Part shown: piece by piece, positions 23,181-33,542 of the stretch | Position numbering within the stretch: position 1 is the first letter of the stretch | Layout of the letters: each line of letters opens with the position of its first letter | Assembly (NCBI GenBank): GCA_004369085.1 | Contig: ML210317.1 | Span: 1 to 64,000 of the forward strand | Reading direction: 5' to 3' | Length of the DNA: 64,000 bases | Source: Coprinopsis marcescibilis | Lineage: Eukaryota; Basidiomycota; Agaricomycetes; Agaricales; Psathyrellaceae | Notes under the pieces: generated by a model | What the model was told of the DNA's origin: nothing | Seen by the model: only the letters and a program-made list of their open reading frames with translations | Database searches by the model: none | Made by a program: the position numbers and the translations under genes

Positions 23181-24767
23181 TTACAAGCCAGCGTCCTCGT
23201 CTTCATGTCTGTACTTGACCTTTTTATAGAGGTCGAGAATTAAGTCATTCGCTGTTAACGTGATGATTCTGTCGACATGTTAGGCATGATTTCCGGAACA
23301 GTGAATACTGGCCACATACGTATGGGGAGCTATCCGCATGAAGTGTGCGGTTGAGCCTTGAAGCCAAGGATATGTTAACTTGGGGGTTATTAAATCGACA
23401 GGGATCGCACCTTTATACCAGCCGCGGATGCCCTCAGCTTTGTATGTCTTCCACAGACAGTCGATGGGACTTTTGTATAGCGCACCCCGCGGCCTTCCGT
23501 CTGGACCAACCACTGTTGGTTGATTATACACCCGTGTCAAAGCCTACGCGATAACGTCACAAAAAGAGGGGGAACGAGGACAGGATTGGACCACTCACAG
23601 TATCTGCGGGTTGCATCACAACAAGCTGAAGAGATATAAGCCGGGGTCGGAAGCCGAGGAAGAAAATAACCTTACAACACAAGCACCAGATATCGCACTA
23701 CTAACGAAGAAAGTCGCGGCACTATTCTCTGGCAATATACCGTTGTTCACTAACGTCCGCTTGGCGAAATTGTAACTCGGCAGTTGTACCTGAAGTGAAT
23801 CTAAGCAAGTTGAGAGCGAAAGCTTGGGAAAGAACGTACAGAGGACCCCATTGACGTTCTTAGAATTGCAGCATCTACACCTCTGACGAGACCCCGAAAC
23901 CGTTCTGCTTTGAATATCGTCGACAGAGCATCGTACGAACTTCGATAATTGTGCTGATGTCCGACAGGCAGAGCAGGAGAGTAAGCCTAAGGGTCGTAAT
24001 TACATTTCAACTGGAATAAGCTTGGGAAAATAATTGAGAAATACCTGCATCCGGGCTTTGACCAGAAAGAGAGGATTTCCCAATGACGCTGTTGGTGGGA
24101 TTCACTGAGGACCGCACCACATGACGGACTTGATAATGACTGGCATACCTCCTACTGCACCACTTGAGGCTCCGGCAACGACAGACGTCAGGACAACTTG
24201 TTCATCAGGTCTCCACCCGAGCATGTTGTTGGCTGCTCTGCGAAAGGGTTCATAAAATCCTAGTGCAGGTTGAAATTGAATGACAGTGATTGGATGGTTG
24301 CGTGATCAGGGTCATACCAAGTCGTGAACCATTCAGAAGGATCTTTTGGAACCTAATATGAGAAAAATGTACGCGAGAACGACCCGAAAGCATACCTGAT
24401 AGATATACTGGGTAGAAATGAACGATCAAAGACGACACCACGCATTGGGATTACTAGCACATACCGCAGGCCCAAGACCTCTCTGCAACCCTTTAATTCC
24501 CTCATTTTTCCAAGTCTTTCTGAAGACGTCTATGGAGTTGCTGTATATTTTAACAGCTCCTTTCTTCGCGAGTTCACCTTGCAATTGCAATCTAGTCTTT
24601 GCGACCTCTGCAGGGTTTGACACAGTGACCTAGAGGGGTCTAGTCAACGCGACTGCCACCTGACACAAGGTATTTGTGTATCAACGTACCGCTATAGACG
24701 CAGCAAGGCCACCGCACACAAAGCTCTCTGCAGTCGAGAGTGTACGGTTGTTCGAGCTGGCCGACAT
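23181..24767 (-). CDS. OAC1: Mitochondrial oxaloacetate/sulfate carrier
   Basis: Twelve exons: 24767-24690, 24629-24465, 24407-24396, 24342-24318, 24259-24149, 24088-24045, 23986-23840, 23789-23676, 23625-23599, 23543-23411, 23356-23320 and 23268-23181; 326 aa. Three mitochondrial-carrier repeats are visible through their Px[DE]xx[KR]x[RK] signatures: NPAEVAKTR, NPLFLVKAR, QPADTALTR. Family hallmarks YIYQILLNGSRLG and STAHFMRIAPHT match the OAC1 branch. The carrier moves oxaloacetate and sulfate across the inner membrane. The third exon is only 12 nt (TAT ATC TAT CAG) and supplies the conserved PAYIYQ segment. The gene is convergent with glucanase copy B. Confidence 0.9.
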
Positions 24768-25109
24768 TTGCAAGGTGGTCGAGAGAAATGCAAGAGACAC
24801 CGAGAATCCCCAGATTTCGTTCACTGACAGCCAAAGCTTCAACTTGTCACCGAACGGAATCCTCGGCACGGACTTTCGGGCCTCGGCATGCCAAGTGATA
24901 TTCACGTGATCGGATACGAATATCCCCATCCGGCCTAAACTCAATGAACTTGACTCCGCATCGTCAGACATCGTCTCGCACGACCGTGACGCCGCCGCCG
25001 ACAACGACAACGACAACAGTGTACGCCCATGGGCCGATATTATTAACGTGCTCCAGCTGCTTTGTGCAGTAGAGGTAACCACAATCCTCACCACACAGAC
25101 ACGACCTTC
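24768..25109. other. Divergent intergenic region between OAC1 and MDM1
   Basis: This 342-bp stretch has no supported gene. It contains a short GCC/ACAACG microsatellite and a long shadow frame on the - strand continuing from OAC1 exon 1. Confidence 0.45.
24989..25018. repeat. Short GCC and ACAACG microsatellite
   Basis: Three GCC triplets are followed by about three ACAACG hexamers, in the shared upstream region of OAC1 and MDM1. Confidence 0.6.
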
Positions 25110-28100
25110 ATGAGCAATCCTTCCTCCAAACCAATCCCCGTCATGTCGGTCAACAGCACGCGAATGGTCGTGCTCGTCGCGATAGTTGCGGTGTTATTAC
25201 CTGTTACGCTTCGTGTCGTAGCTTCACCAATCGCTCTCATTATCCTTGCTCCCGTTATCTTTGTTCTTCTCGCTCTATCTTTCTTTGCATGCAACCTCTA
25301 TCTTGGCTATATTCTCGACTTGCAGAGGAAGCGCAAGACCAATCGACTCTATCAAGCAGCGAAACCACTTTCATTTTCAACGCCAGCGGCATGGCAGGCG
25401 GTGCTCACGCGCTCTCAGTGGTCGCAAAACCTGCAGCAGACTTTCCCCCCTCTTGACAGGGAATCTCCTGAGATATCAGAGGCCCTCGAAGACATCATTT
25501 CCAAGATTATTCGCGATTTCGTTCACGTCTGGTACGACAATCTGTCTACTTCCTCGGCATTCCCAAGCTCCGTCAACGCTCTCCTGCATTCTGCCGCCGA
25601 AGCCCTACTAGATAGGTCAGCAGCAATCGACCTACCAGCGTTGATTGTCCGGAGAATCATTCCGAAGATTACGACCCACATTGAGCACTTTCGCCAGTCA
25701 GAGGTCGCTTTACGCGGAGCGGGACTCGAGAGACGGTTCACCCAATCAGAAGAGCTCGATTTACTCTTGGCTGGCCGCTACGCCAACAAAGGTCATGGAA
25801 AGCTCCATCCGGCAATTGAGAACCTCTCAACTACGTTTACCAAGCAAACAGAAGAAATACATCTGCGGAATTTGGTAGAATCTGCACTCCCCCATATACT
25901 ACCTGAGAATGCAGCCAACAGTCGAGCCGTCACTATTGTCATTCGGGAAATAGTGACGTGCAGTGTCCTTCACCCTGTTATGGATATGATCACCGAGCCA
26001 GACTTTTGGAATAGATCTATCGACCATTTTGTAAGTCATGTTCAGGTGCAACATTGTCACGAAGCTAAAGCAACTATCGTAGGCGGGCGCTGCCATACAT
26101 CAACAGTACGAGTCACCCTATGTTGCTCTGTCTGAGCCCTCTGTTGATGTTCATTAGGAAGCTCATTTCGAAGATTCGAAACGTCTTGGAGGCCCAATCG
26201 CCTCGTGCCGTGAACCGAGTTCAAGTGGCTCCTCTAACGAACCCATCGATGACTGAAAGAATAACAACCCGCACCGATGCACGCCAATTCGAGTCATTCC
26301 TTCGCAGTATCAGTAGATGTGCGTCTCTGTTGGATGCACGTCGATTGAAGAATGATATTGCCGGTGAAATACGTCGAACTCGGATGTCTCTAGGTTTGTC
26401 CAGTTTTATTTGCTAAAGACGAGTCACAGCGCTGAATCACATTGTTTAGCCAACCATGACAAAGAGGACTGGATCAATGGGGAGAAAACTGAAGACGTAG
26501 TCGCATTCTTGGATCGCCTATACACCGCAAAAAGAAAGGTGGAAGAACGCATTGTTGTACTCGGTGGAGGGGAAGACAATTCAGTCAGTGTCTACTGCGG
26601 ATTCTAGGTCTTACCATATTCTCATTTTATATTCAGCGCCAATCATCTGCCCTTCCGGAAGCGTCTAAACCGACTGTTTCTCTTCGGGACATTCTTCGCA
26701 ACCCAAACTCACTCTCCTACTTCATGGAATTTATGGACCGCCGAAACCGTTCTCTTCCGGTTCAATTCTGGCTCACTGTCGAAAGTTTCAAAAACCCACT
26801 AGAGTCGGTGGAATCCGACTCATCTGGAGACGAAGAAGAGTTTTTGCAAGACCTCGAAACATCCGTGAATGTTAAGGAAGATATTTCTATGATCCACGAC
26901 CTATACTTTGCAGACCCATCCGTCCCAAGCGGTCTGTCCTCTATCGCTCGCAAACACATCGACCGGATCCGGTCATTCGTTCGAGAAGTTGATCCATCAC
27001 CTGCAAGTCAACGAACAGTCCGCCGAAGCGTTCTTTTGGCACAGAAACAGATGGAACGAGATATGGAACAAGACTTTGAAGAGTTCGAAAGGTCTGAACT
27101 ATGGTTCCGCGCAGTCGGCGATGCTGGCTTCGCAACTCAGCAGAAAGGATTAGATCCTTTTGCGGCGACATCTTCTGCTACCGAGGATGTTAATATCCTA
27201 CCGACACACGCGCCCAGCAGGCTCAGACCTCCCACCCCTTCTCAACCCCGAGCATCTTCCCGTAACATTCCTTCAAATCAACCAATGCAAAGGGCAGTAA
27301 GCTCAACAAGCTCTGCATCTGCGAAATCTGGGCAACCAGGCCCATCGAATATTGAGGTTTTAATGTCGCCCATATCAGATGCCTTTTCTGATTCATCAAG
27401 GACCCCCTTGTTTAACGACCCAGAAGATGAAGCACAACGAGAGGAGCAGAAAAGAATGGAAGCCATTCACGCCGCTGTGACCGACATTATGGCTTTGGAG
27501 CAGGAACGGGAAGAACCTCTTCAAGAACCGGGCACGAACTTTGATCAACCTGCCAGAGCGTCGACCCCCCGTCTTGACAAGGCTCGCGGGAGAATGTTCG
27601 ATGACGTTCCTCTAGGCCTTGAAGAAGACGAAGGCGAGTACGGTGAAGGGGATGGAGACGGAGCCGGCGAATCACAGACATTCCAGCTTGCAGCCCCTGG
27701 AGATCTACAACTTTCCTACGAGATTGGCCGCTTGACGGACAAAATCAACAATCTCAATGCCCAAGAGGAGATGCTAGATACCCTAATCCGGAAGGCTGAA
27801 CTCACAGGGGATACGCAAGAGCTCGTCCTTCTCAGGAAATCCAAGGCAGCTATGAATAGAGATTTGCGGGAATTGGAGTTTCAAAGGCAGCAGTATGAGC
27901 AGCAAGAATCAGCCAATAAGCTCGTATCGGACAGGACACGAGTCTCTATTGTCAGTTCCACCACCGCAGAGGAAGATGGGAAATCGGTGGTTCGATACCT
28001 CGTGGAAGTCCAGCAACTCGGCACGGATGGCGGTTTCTCATCAGGTTGGGTGGTTGCGAGGAGGTATAATGAGTTTTTGAGTATGCATACCAAGCTGCGG

Positions 28101-29252
28101 GAACGTTATGCACTAGTCAGGGCTCTTGACTTCCCTGGAAAGCGGCTGGTAGCCAGTCTGGCGGGCAGTTTCCTGGATAACCGGAAGCAGGCGCTCGAGA
28201 AATATCTCCAGGTTTGTATTCCTCTTCCCTGTGACCTTTTTGTCTAATCCTTTGCTTCAAGGGCGTCATCGCTATTCCCGTGGTCTGCGAAAGCGCTGAA
28301 CTTCGAACGTTCCTGTCTCGTGATTCTCCTTTCCTGGCTTCCACGCCTCCCACTTCAAAGACCGCAAGTTCGTTCTCTGGAACCGATCTCGTTCGAAACG
28401 TATACCGCTCAGTTGCCGAAAGCATCGACGACATGTTCTTTGGGCCGTCTATGCTTGATGTCATGATTCAGCGTTTGACAAGGCAAGCCGCAGAATTTGC
28501 CGGCATTGTCGGTTCAGGAATAAACGACGAAGACCTGGTTGCCCAAGCACTTCATGCATCCGGGAAGTCCACGCCCGAATCCACATTGTTGCTAACTGGA
28601 GATCTCAAGCCGCTGGAAGGCGAAAGCAGCACATCTCTCTTCTCAGCACCAATATGTGATTTGGTACTTGCTGTGTTCGAACTCAACAAGCAGAATAACT
28701 GGCTTCGCCGTCAAGCTGTTGTGATTATCCTTCAACAGGTGCTTGGTGGAACAATCGAAAGGTACAGATCAAGATCGGGATTTGTGAGAGCCATGCTCAC
28801 GATATTCAATAGGAAAGTTCGGGATAGCGTTAAAGACCTTGTCGGCACGAGCCAGATTATGAGATACATCAATATCTTCCGCGACAGTCTCTGGCCTGGT
28901 GGCAAGGTCAAGGGCCCATCAATACCGCGAACAGCAGAGGAAAAGATTAGAACGCGAGATGAAGCTAACAGGAAACTTTCATCGCTGGTACCGGGTATGT
29001 GTCTCTAATTCTTTATTTTGAAGCGTGTTGAAATGCTTGACCTCAGATCTGGCTGCAAACATGATTGGACGTTCAAACGCACGTCGCGGGGCAAGGCGGA
29101 TGTTTGCTGTTCTGCAAAATAGGCGTCTGAATCAGCACATCGCATACACGATAGTTGACGAGGTTCGTTACCCTTGCAAATCGATTTGACGTGATCTAAA
29201 CTATCAACACTAGATCTTCGCGGCATTATTCCCAGAATCCCTCACTGCGTAA
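25110..29252 (+). CDS. MDM1: Mdm1/SNX13-type sorting nexin (PXA-RGS-PX-nexin C)
   Basis: Eight exons: 25110-26030, 26083-26105, 26158-26393, 26450-26583, 26637-28211, 28262-28994, 29047-29162 and 29214-29252; 1258 aa. Two adjacent hydrophobic helices (residues about 15-65) anchor it in a membrane. A PXA domain follows (to about 400), then an RGS-like domain (SLSYFMEFMDRRNRSLPVQF, about 449-600), a long acidic linker, a PX domain (about 872-985, with RRYNEFLSMHTKLRERY for phosphoinositide binding), and a C-terminal nexin domain (NNWLRRQAVVIILQQVLGGT). In yeast, Mdm1 tethers ER to vacuole; a contact-site role here is inferred from this order. The ATG at 25110 gives the transmembrane start; an internal ATG lies 11 codons on. 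Confidence 0.92.
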
Positions 29253-29286
29253 CGATATCCTTGACTTCGACGAAAGGAACAAACAT

Positions 29287-31101
29287 TCAATCGTTGCTTA
29301 CATCAACCACCATCGTGTTTGCGGAAGACTCCGCTATGGGGTTTTCTACGCCAGATGCAGTATTAGATCGTTCTTGCGATGGCGCTGATGCACTCGGGTC
29401 GTCATAGCTGTAACTATATTAGACTCAGGCTCCTTTCTTAGTATGCCGAAACACCTACATTTTAGTTGCATGGAGGATGAAGCCTCCAGAACCTGACATG
29501 GCCATCATGGGATGGGTTCGACCAGGTAGTACCTTGATAATGAATTAATGATCTTTACGAACGTGTCGAAGAGCGTCAATAACGTACTTGGTACTGTCTG
29601 AGCCACGCTTCAGTCACAGAAGGACATAGGAACTGAGGTTCGTGTCGCAGCTTTGTTTGCAAATTTGCCACAATCTAGCAGGCAGAAACCGTTAGCCAGA
29701 AGCCTCGTAAAATATGCAGACTTACCTGTATATATGGACTGTGAACAACAACCGAAGCGGATCCAGCAAGATAATGTGATAATCGTTCAATGATAGTGCT
29801 TGGATCGTATTCGGATGCAATGATAAGACTGATAATCCTGGTAAGCGAACGGAGAGGCGTATACAGAGTGGAACATGCCTGTCAAACTCTCCGGAGAACA
29901 GATCGTCTCTTGTGCTATATAGCATGTCGTTTATAGCCTTGCGCTTTCTCAGCTTGGATTTGTGTCGGTCAGACTTGACCTCATGTTGAGGTAACTCTGA
30001 AGGCGGGACCACTAGAATATACGTATTAGAAAACGATAATCTGAGAGCAGACCATTGAGACTACCTGGTATGTAGTCTCGCTGAGATGTTGCCCAATTCA
30101 ACGAGGTAAGTGGCTTCATGATGTCCGGTGTAAAGTTCATTTGAGTTAGCACGGGGAACGCTGGTGGAGACTCTGTATCGCAGATTGCAAGCAATCTACC
30201 TTCGCCTAATCCTGTGTAAGTGCGTGGGCGACAAACGCCTGAAAATGCTTACCTCCAAGCCTATTTAGAATCCCCGCAACTATCAGCCCAGAAGCGTCGT
30301 CTACCACAAGGTATCTTCCCCCAGGTCGGATGTTCGCCAAGTTTAGCACCTGTGCCAAACTGTCCATGCGAAGGTCCCGTATTCGATTTTGGTCCTTGTT
30401 AAACCAGTAGTCGCAAACGTTGAAGATGGTGGGTTCGACAGTGGTGAAGACTTTCGAGTATCTGCACAATTGTTCAGACTTGGGTTTCTCCTACGTGAAA
30501 TATTCGATGTACTTCGCCTCCTTCCGTTTGAGGTATTTCTCCTTGCTGTACTCGGTTTTCAAGGCAAAGTTTGCATGGTTCTCAACTTGCTTTTGGATGA
30601 TGTCCTATTCCAAACGTCGGTTAAGTCAAGTCGATTTTAATGCTCAGGGTAACATCATACCGAGGAATGCACACCTGCTAGTTTGAGAGCCTTAATCTCT
30701 TCAACAGTCAGCGGTTGCACGGCTTGACCGTCGTTGATCAACTCGTTGGTCGCATCGGTATCCTCTGACCAGGTATTGAGAGCCTATTTGAAACGAACTG
30801 GCGACAAGGTACGAACATACCGACTTCTTGGATTGTTTTCGGAGGGAGTACCTTGAGCTTCTTGGCGACGATTTCATAGGTCAGCCCGTATGGTTGGCCA
30901 ATTAGATCATTGGCAAGGAAGGCACCGAATTTTCCAATCGTTACAGTCCTGAAAAGAGACTGTCAACACGCATTGCTCTCTTCGAGGAGACGACACTCAC
31001 GCATTTTTCTCTACCTTGACACTCCGAAGATCACCGTTCGGAATTCTAAGCAGCACTGTATTCCCATGTTGGATTATGGGTCGCGATGAAGTACTGGCCA
31101 T
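29287..31101 (-). CDS. TRM6: tRNA m1A58 methyltransferase non-catalytic subunit
   Basis: Eleven exons: 31101-31001, 30948-30821, 30764-30661, 30604-30495, 30461-30253, 30205-30065, 30011-29879, 29837-29726, 29674-29588, 29532-29459 and 29413-29287; 441 aa. Motifs include VLLRIPNGDLRSVKV, IGKFGAFLANDLIGQPYGLT, FNVCDYWFNKDQNRIRDLR, NIRPGGRYLVVDDASGLIV and HPMMAMSGSGGFILHATKI. TRM6/GCD10 pairs with TRM61 to methylate A58 of tRNAs, including initiator tRNA, in the nucleus. Two junctions are odd: a 33-nt intron (30462-30494), and a splice with GC donor and AG acceptor (29838-29878). The 5' end is 161 bp from the divergent UCS chaperone gene. Confidence 0.87.
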
Positions 31102-31262
31102 ACCAGCAGAACAAGTAGAAAGAAGCGCTCGAGATCGCGGACAGTGGAGAAAGAGGTTCCGCCAAAAATTTGCCCACACTCCTTGCTTTCGATCCCTGCC
31201 CATCGTAGGTTTCTCCGATCGCCGCACCATGCAATTTACCTACGTTCTTGCTAGTATCTTAC

Positions 31263-33281
31263 ATGTCTACCAACCAGGAAGCCCTCGACTCTATTCTTAA
31301 CAAAGTCAAGACATCGGAGACTTTGCAGCCTGATGAATGCCAAACGCTGGTTGATTCATTCGCATCGCCAGACCAATCCACAGCCTACTTGGCGCTATCT
31401 CTTCTCTGGCAAACCGCCCGGAATGAAGGAGCTGGTGCAGGGTCTATGTCGGTGGAAGAGTTGACGCATGAGTTCGAAAAAGCCACTCTCGAACGCTTGT
31501 CGGAAACCAACGAAAGCTCCCTCATCCGAGGTGTCTCATTCATAACGGCTCTTTTCCGAGTCGATGCCGAGTCAGCAATCGCAATGTTGTCAAATGAAGG
31601 ATTGCTGGAAGACATTATGGATGGGGTCGACATTTCTCCATCTCCAGAGCTCTCGCTTGCTGCTGCCAGACTCCTTGGGGAAGCTTCTGGTCACAAGAAG
31701 TCGCGCGCCGTTATACCGCGCAACGTCAGGCAATGGTTGGATGTGCAATTAAAGCAAAAAAGGAACGAGGAGCTTGCTGCGTCATCCGGCGTTGCCCTTG
31801 CAAAACTCTGGCATAGTGCCAGTTCGGACAAGCGCGACGAAACTCAGGAAGATTCTGGGCCCGATATCAATGTGGCAGCGCTTACCAGTCGGTTGGTGGA
31901 CGTCGTCTTGTCCAAATCCAATTCCCTCGCGGTCGCAGAAGCTGTGGAGGGTTTGGCCTACCTCAGCACTAGCCCTCCGATTAAGGAAACACTTTCGAAC
32001 GACTCGACATTTCTCAAACGCCTTTTCGAAGTCATCCCTGTGCGGAAAACATCTGGGGATGGTGCAGGTGCAGGATCCAGAATCAATTCTGCTTTGCTTT
32101 ACGGAATAATATCCATTATCCACAATTTGGCCCGCCGTCGACCAGTGCTCAGCGAAGAGCAAAAGCAGATTGCAAAACTTCGGAAGATGGCTAATAGTTC
32201 CTTGGAACCCAAAGAAGAGGCCGTTTTGGACGACAATGAGCATGTAAAAGCACGGATTCATCGCCTCGTAATGGCCAATGTTTTACCGGTTCTGTCCGTT
32301 GTCGCTATCCTCAGTGATAGCCATGCCGTACAGCTCGACATCGGTCGCATATTTTTGAACATTGTAGAAGAGAAGGACCTGAGAGGGAAGGTGCTTCAGA
32401 CTGGGGGAGGACGGGCGTTGCGGTCTATCGTCAAGCAGTTGACGCCCACACCTCAGGAGACTGACTTTAAATGGTCAACTACCCCTGTCGCGTTCGAGCC
32501 GATACAGGCTCTCGCGAAACTATCCATCACCTCCCCACCAATTCATGTCTACGGCCCAGATGTTGGCGCAACTTTGGATGCCATTCGCCCCATGTCCTTG
32601 CTCGTTATACACCAATCCTCGACTCAACTCCAACAGTTTGAGGGTATGATGGCGTTGACCAACCTAGCCTCATCTGGACCGGAGGCTGCAGGTCGGATCG
32701 CAAACGTAGAAGGGCTCCTAAACAAGGTTGAACTTTTGCTTCTAGAGGATCACACGCTTTTGTGCAGAGCATCCATGGAGCTTATATGCAACCTAGTCTC
32801 TGGGTCTGATCCTGCTTTTGAGAGGTACGCAGGGGGGACGAAGGAGAAGAGCCCTAAATCGAAAGTCCAAGTTGTTCTTGCGTTATGCGATACCGACGAT
32901 GTCCCAACACGAATGGCGGCATCCGGAACGCTTGCCGTTTTGTCTTCATCCGTACAAGTCTGCCGCACACTCTTTGACCTTCAGCTGGAAACGGGAAGGT
33001 TCCTTCCAATTATGATTGGCCTGTTATCCCCAATTGTTCACCAGGATAGCTCGGAAGCGAAGGAGGACAAGAATCTTATTCACCGGGCAGCTGTCTGCAT
33101 CCAAAGCTTTCTTTCTCAGATTGAATCCTCGCAACTTGAAGAGCTCAAGAGTAAAGAGGATTTCTTGAAGCTCCAATCTGTCTTGGTCGGCCTCGTCAAA
33201 AGGGCAAAATCGCTTGACCTGGGAGACGCAATTCCTCCTCTTGCAGAGGCGGCGAGAATGGTGTTGACAATGAAGAAATGA
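31263..33281 (+). CDS. SHE4: UCS-domain myosin chaperone (She4/Cro1/UNC-45 family)
   Basis: A single-exon gene of 672 aa. It is all-helical with armadillo-like repeats. Recognisable stretches are LVMANVLPVLSVVAIL, EGMMALTNLASSGPEAAGRI, the CRASMELICNLVSG segment and the C-terminal TRMAASGTLAVLSSS, as in the UNC-45/Cro1/She4 family. There is no N-terminal TPR domain, which is the fungal arrangement. UCS proteins fold and stabilise myosin motor domains in the cytosol; yeast She4 acts on class-I and class-V myosins. The ATG at 31263 is the first in frame. The next gene, 261 bp downstream on the same strand, is a class-I myosin, a likely client. Confidence 0.85.
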   Translation: MSTNQEALDSILNKVKTSETLQPDECQTLVDSFASPDQSTAYLALSLLWQTARNEGAGAGSMSVEELTHEFEKATLERLSETNESSLIRGVSFITALFRVDAESAIAMLSNEGLLEDIMDGVDISPSPELSLAAARLLGEASGHKKSRAVIPRNVRQWLDVQLKQKRNEELAASSGVALAKLWHSASSDKRDETQEDSGPDINVAALTSRLVDVVLSKSNSLAVAEAVEGLAYLSTSPPIKETLSNDSTFLKRLFEVIPVRKTSGDGAGAGSRINSALLYGIISIIHNLARRRPVLSEEQKQIAKLRKMANSSLEPKEEAVLDDNEHVKARIHRLVMANVLPVLSVVAILSDSHAVQLDIGRIFLNIVEEKDLRGKVLQTGGGRALRSIVKQLTPTPQETDFKWSTTPVAFEPIQALAKLSITSPPIHVYGPDVGATLDAIRPMSLLVIHQSSTQLQQFEGMMALTNLASSGPEAAGRIANVEGLLNKVELLLLEDHTLLCRASMELICNLVSGSDPAFERYAGGTKEKSPKSKVQVVLALCDTDDVPTRMAASGTLAVLSSSVQVCRTLFDLQLETGRFLPIMIGLLSPIVHQDSSEAKEDKNLIHRAAVCIQSFLSQIESSQLEELKSKEDFLKLQSVLVGLVKRAKSLDLGDAIPPLAEAARMVLTMKK

Positions 33282-33542
33282 ACATGTATAGCAGTCTCGC
33301 AGTCTACACTCAATACAAATTATTTTATGACTGCTTCCTTCAGTGGGCGTTTTCTGGTTAGTATACATAGTTCAACTTTGCCGCAGTTCGGAAATGGCCG
33401 AGAATATGACAAATGGGGATTCAAGTGACCAGGGTCGCGGGCCAAGTCTTGTCACAGCACCTTTTGTGATCTCTCCATATACTTCGTTCCACCTCTATCT
33501 GACCGGAAATTGCCTGGATTATACCCTGGAGGATTAGACACT

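Noticed and set aside
25062..25109. Upstream extension of the Mdm1 frame
   Set aside because: It begins with TTG, not ATG; the ATG at 25110 is the first proper start before the membrane helices.
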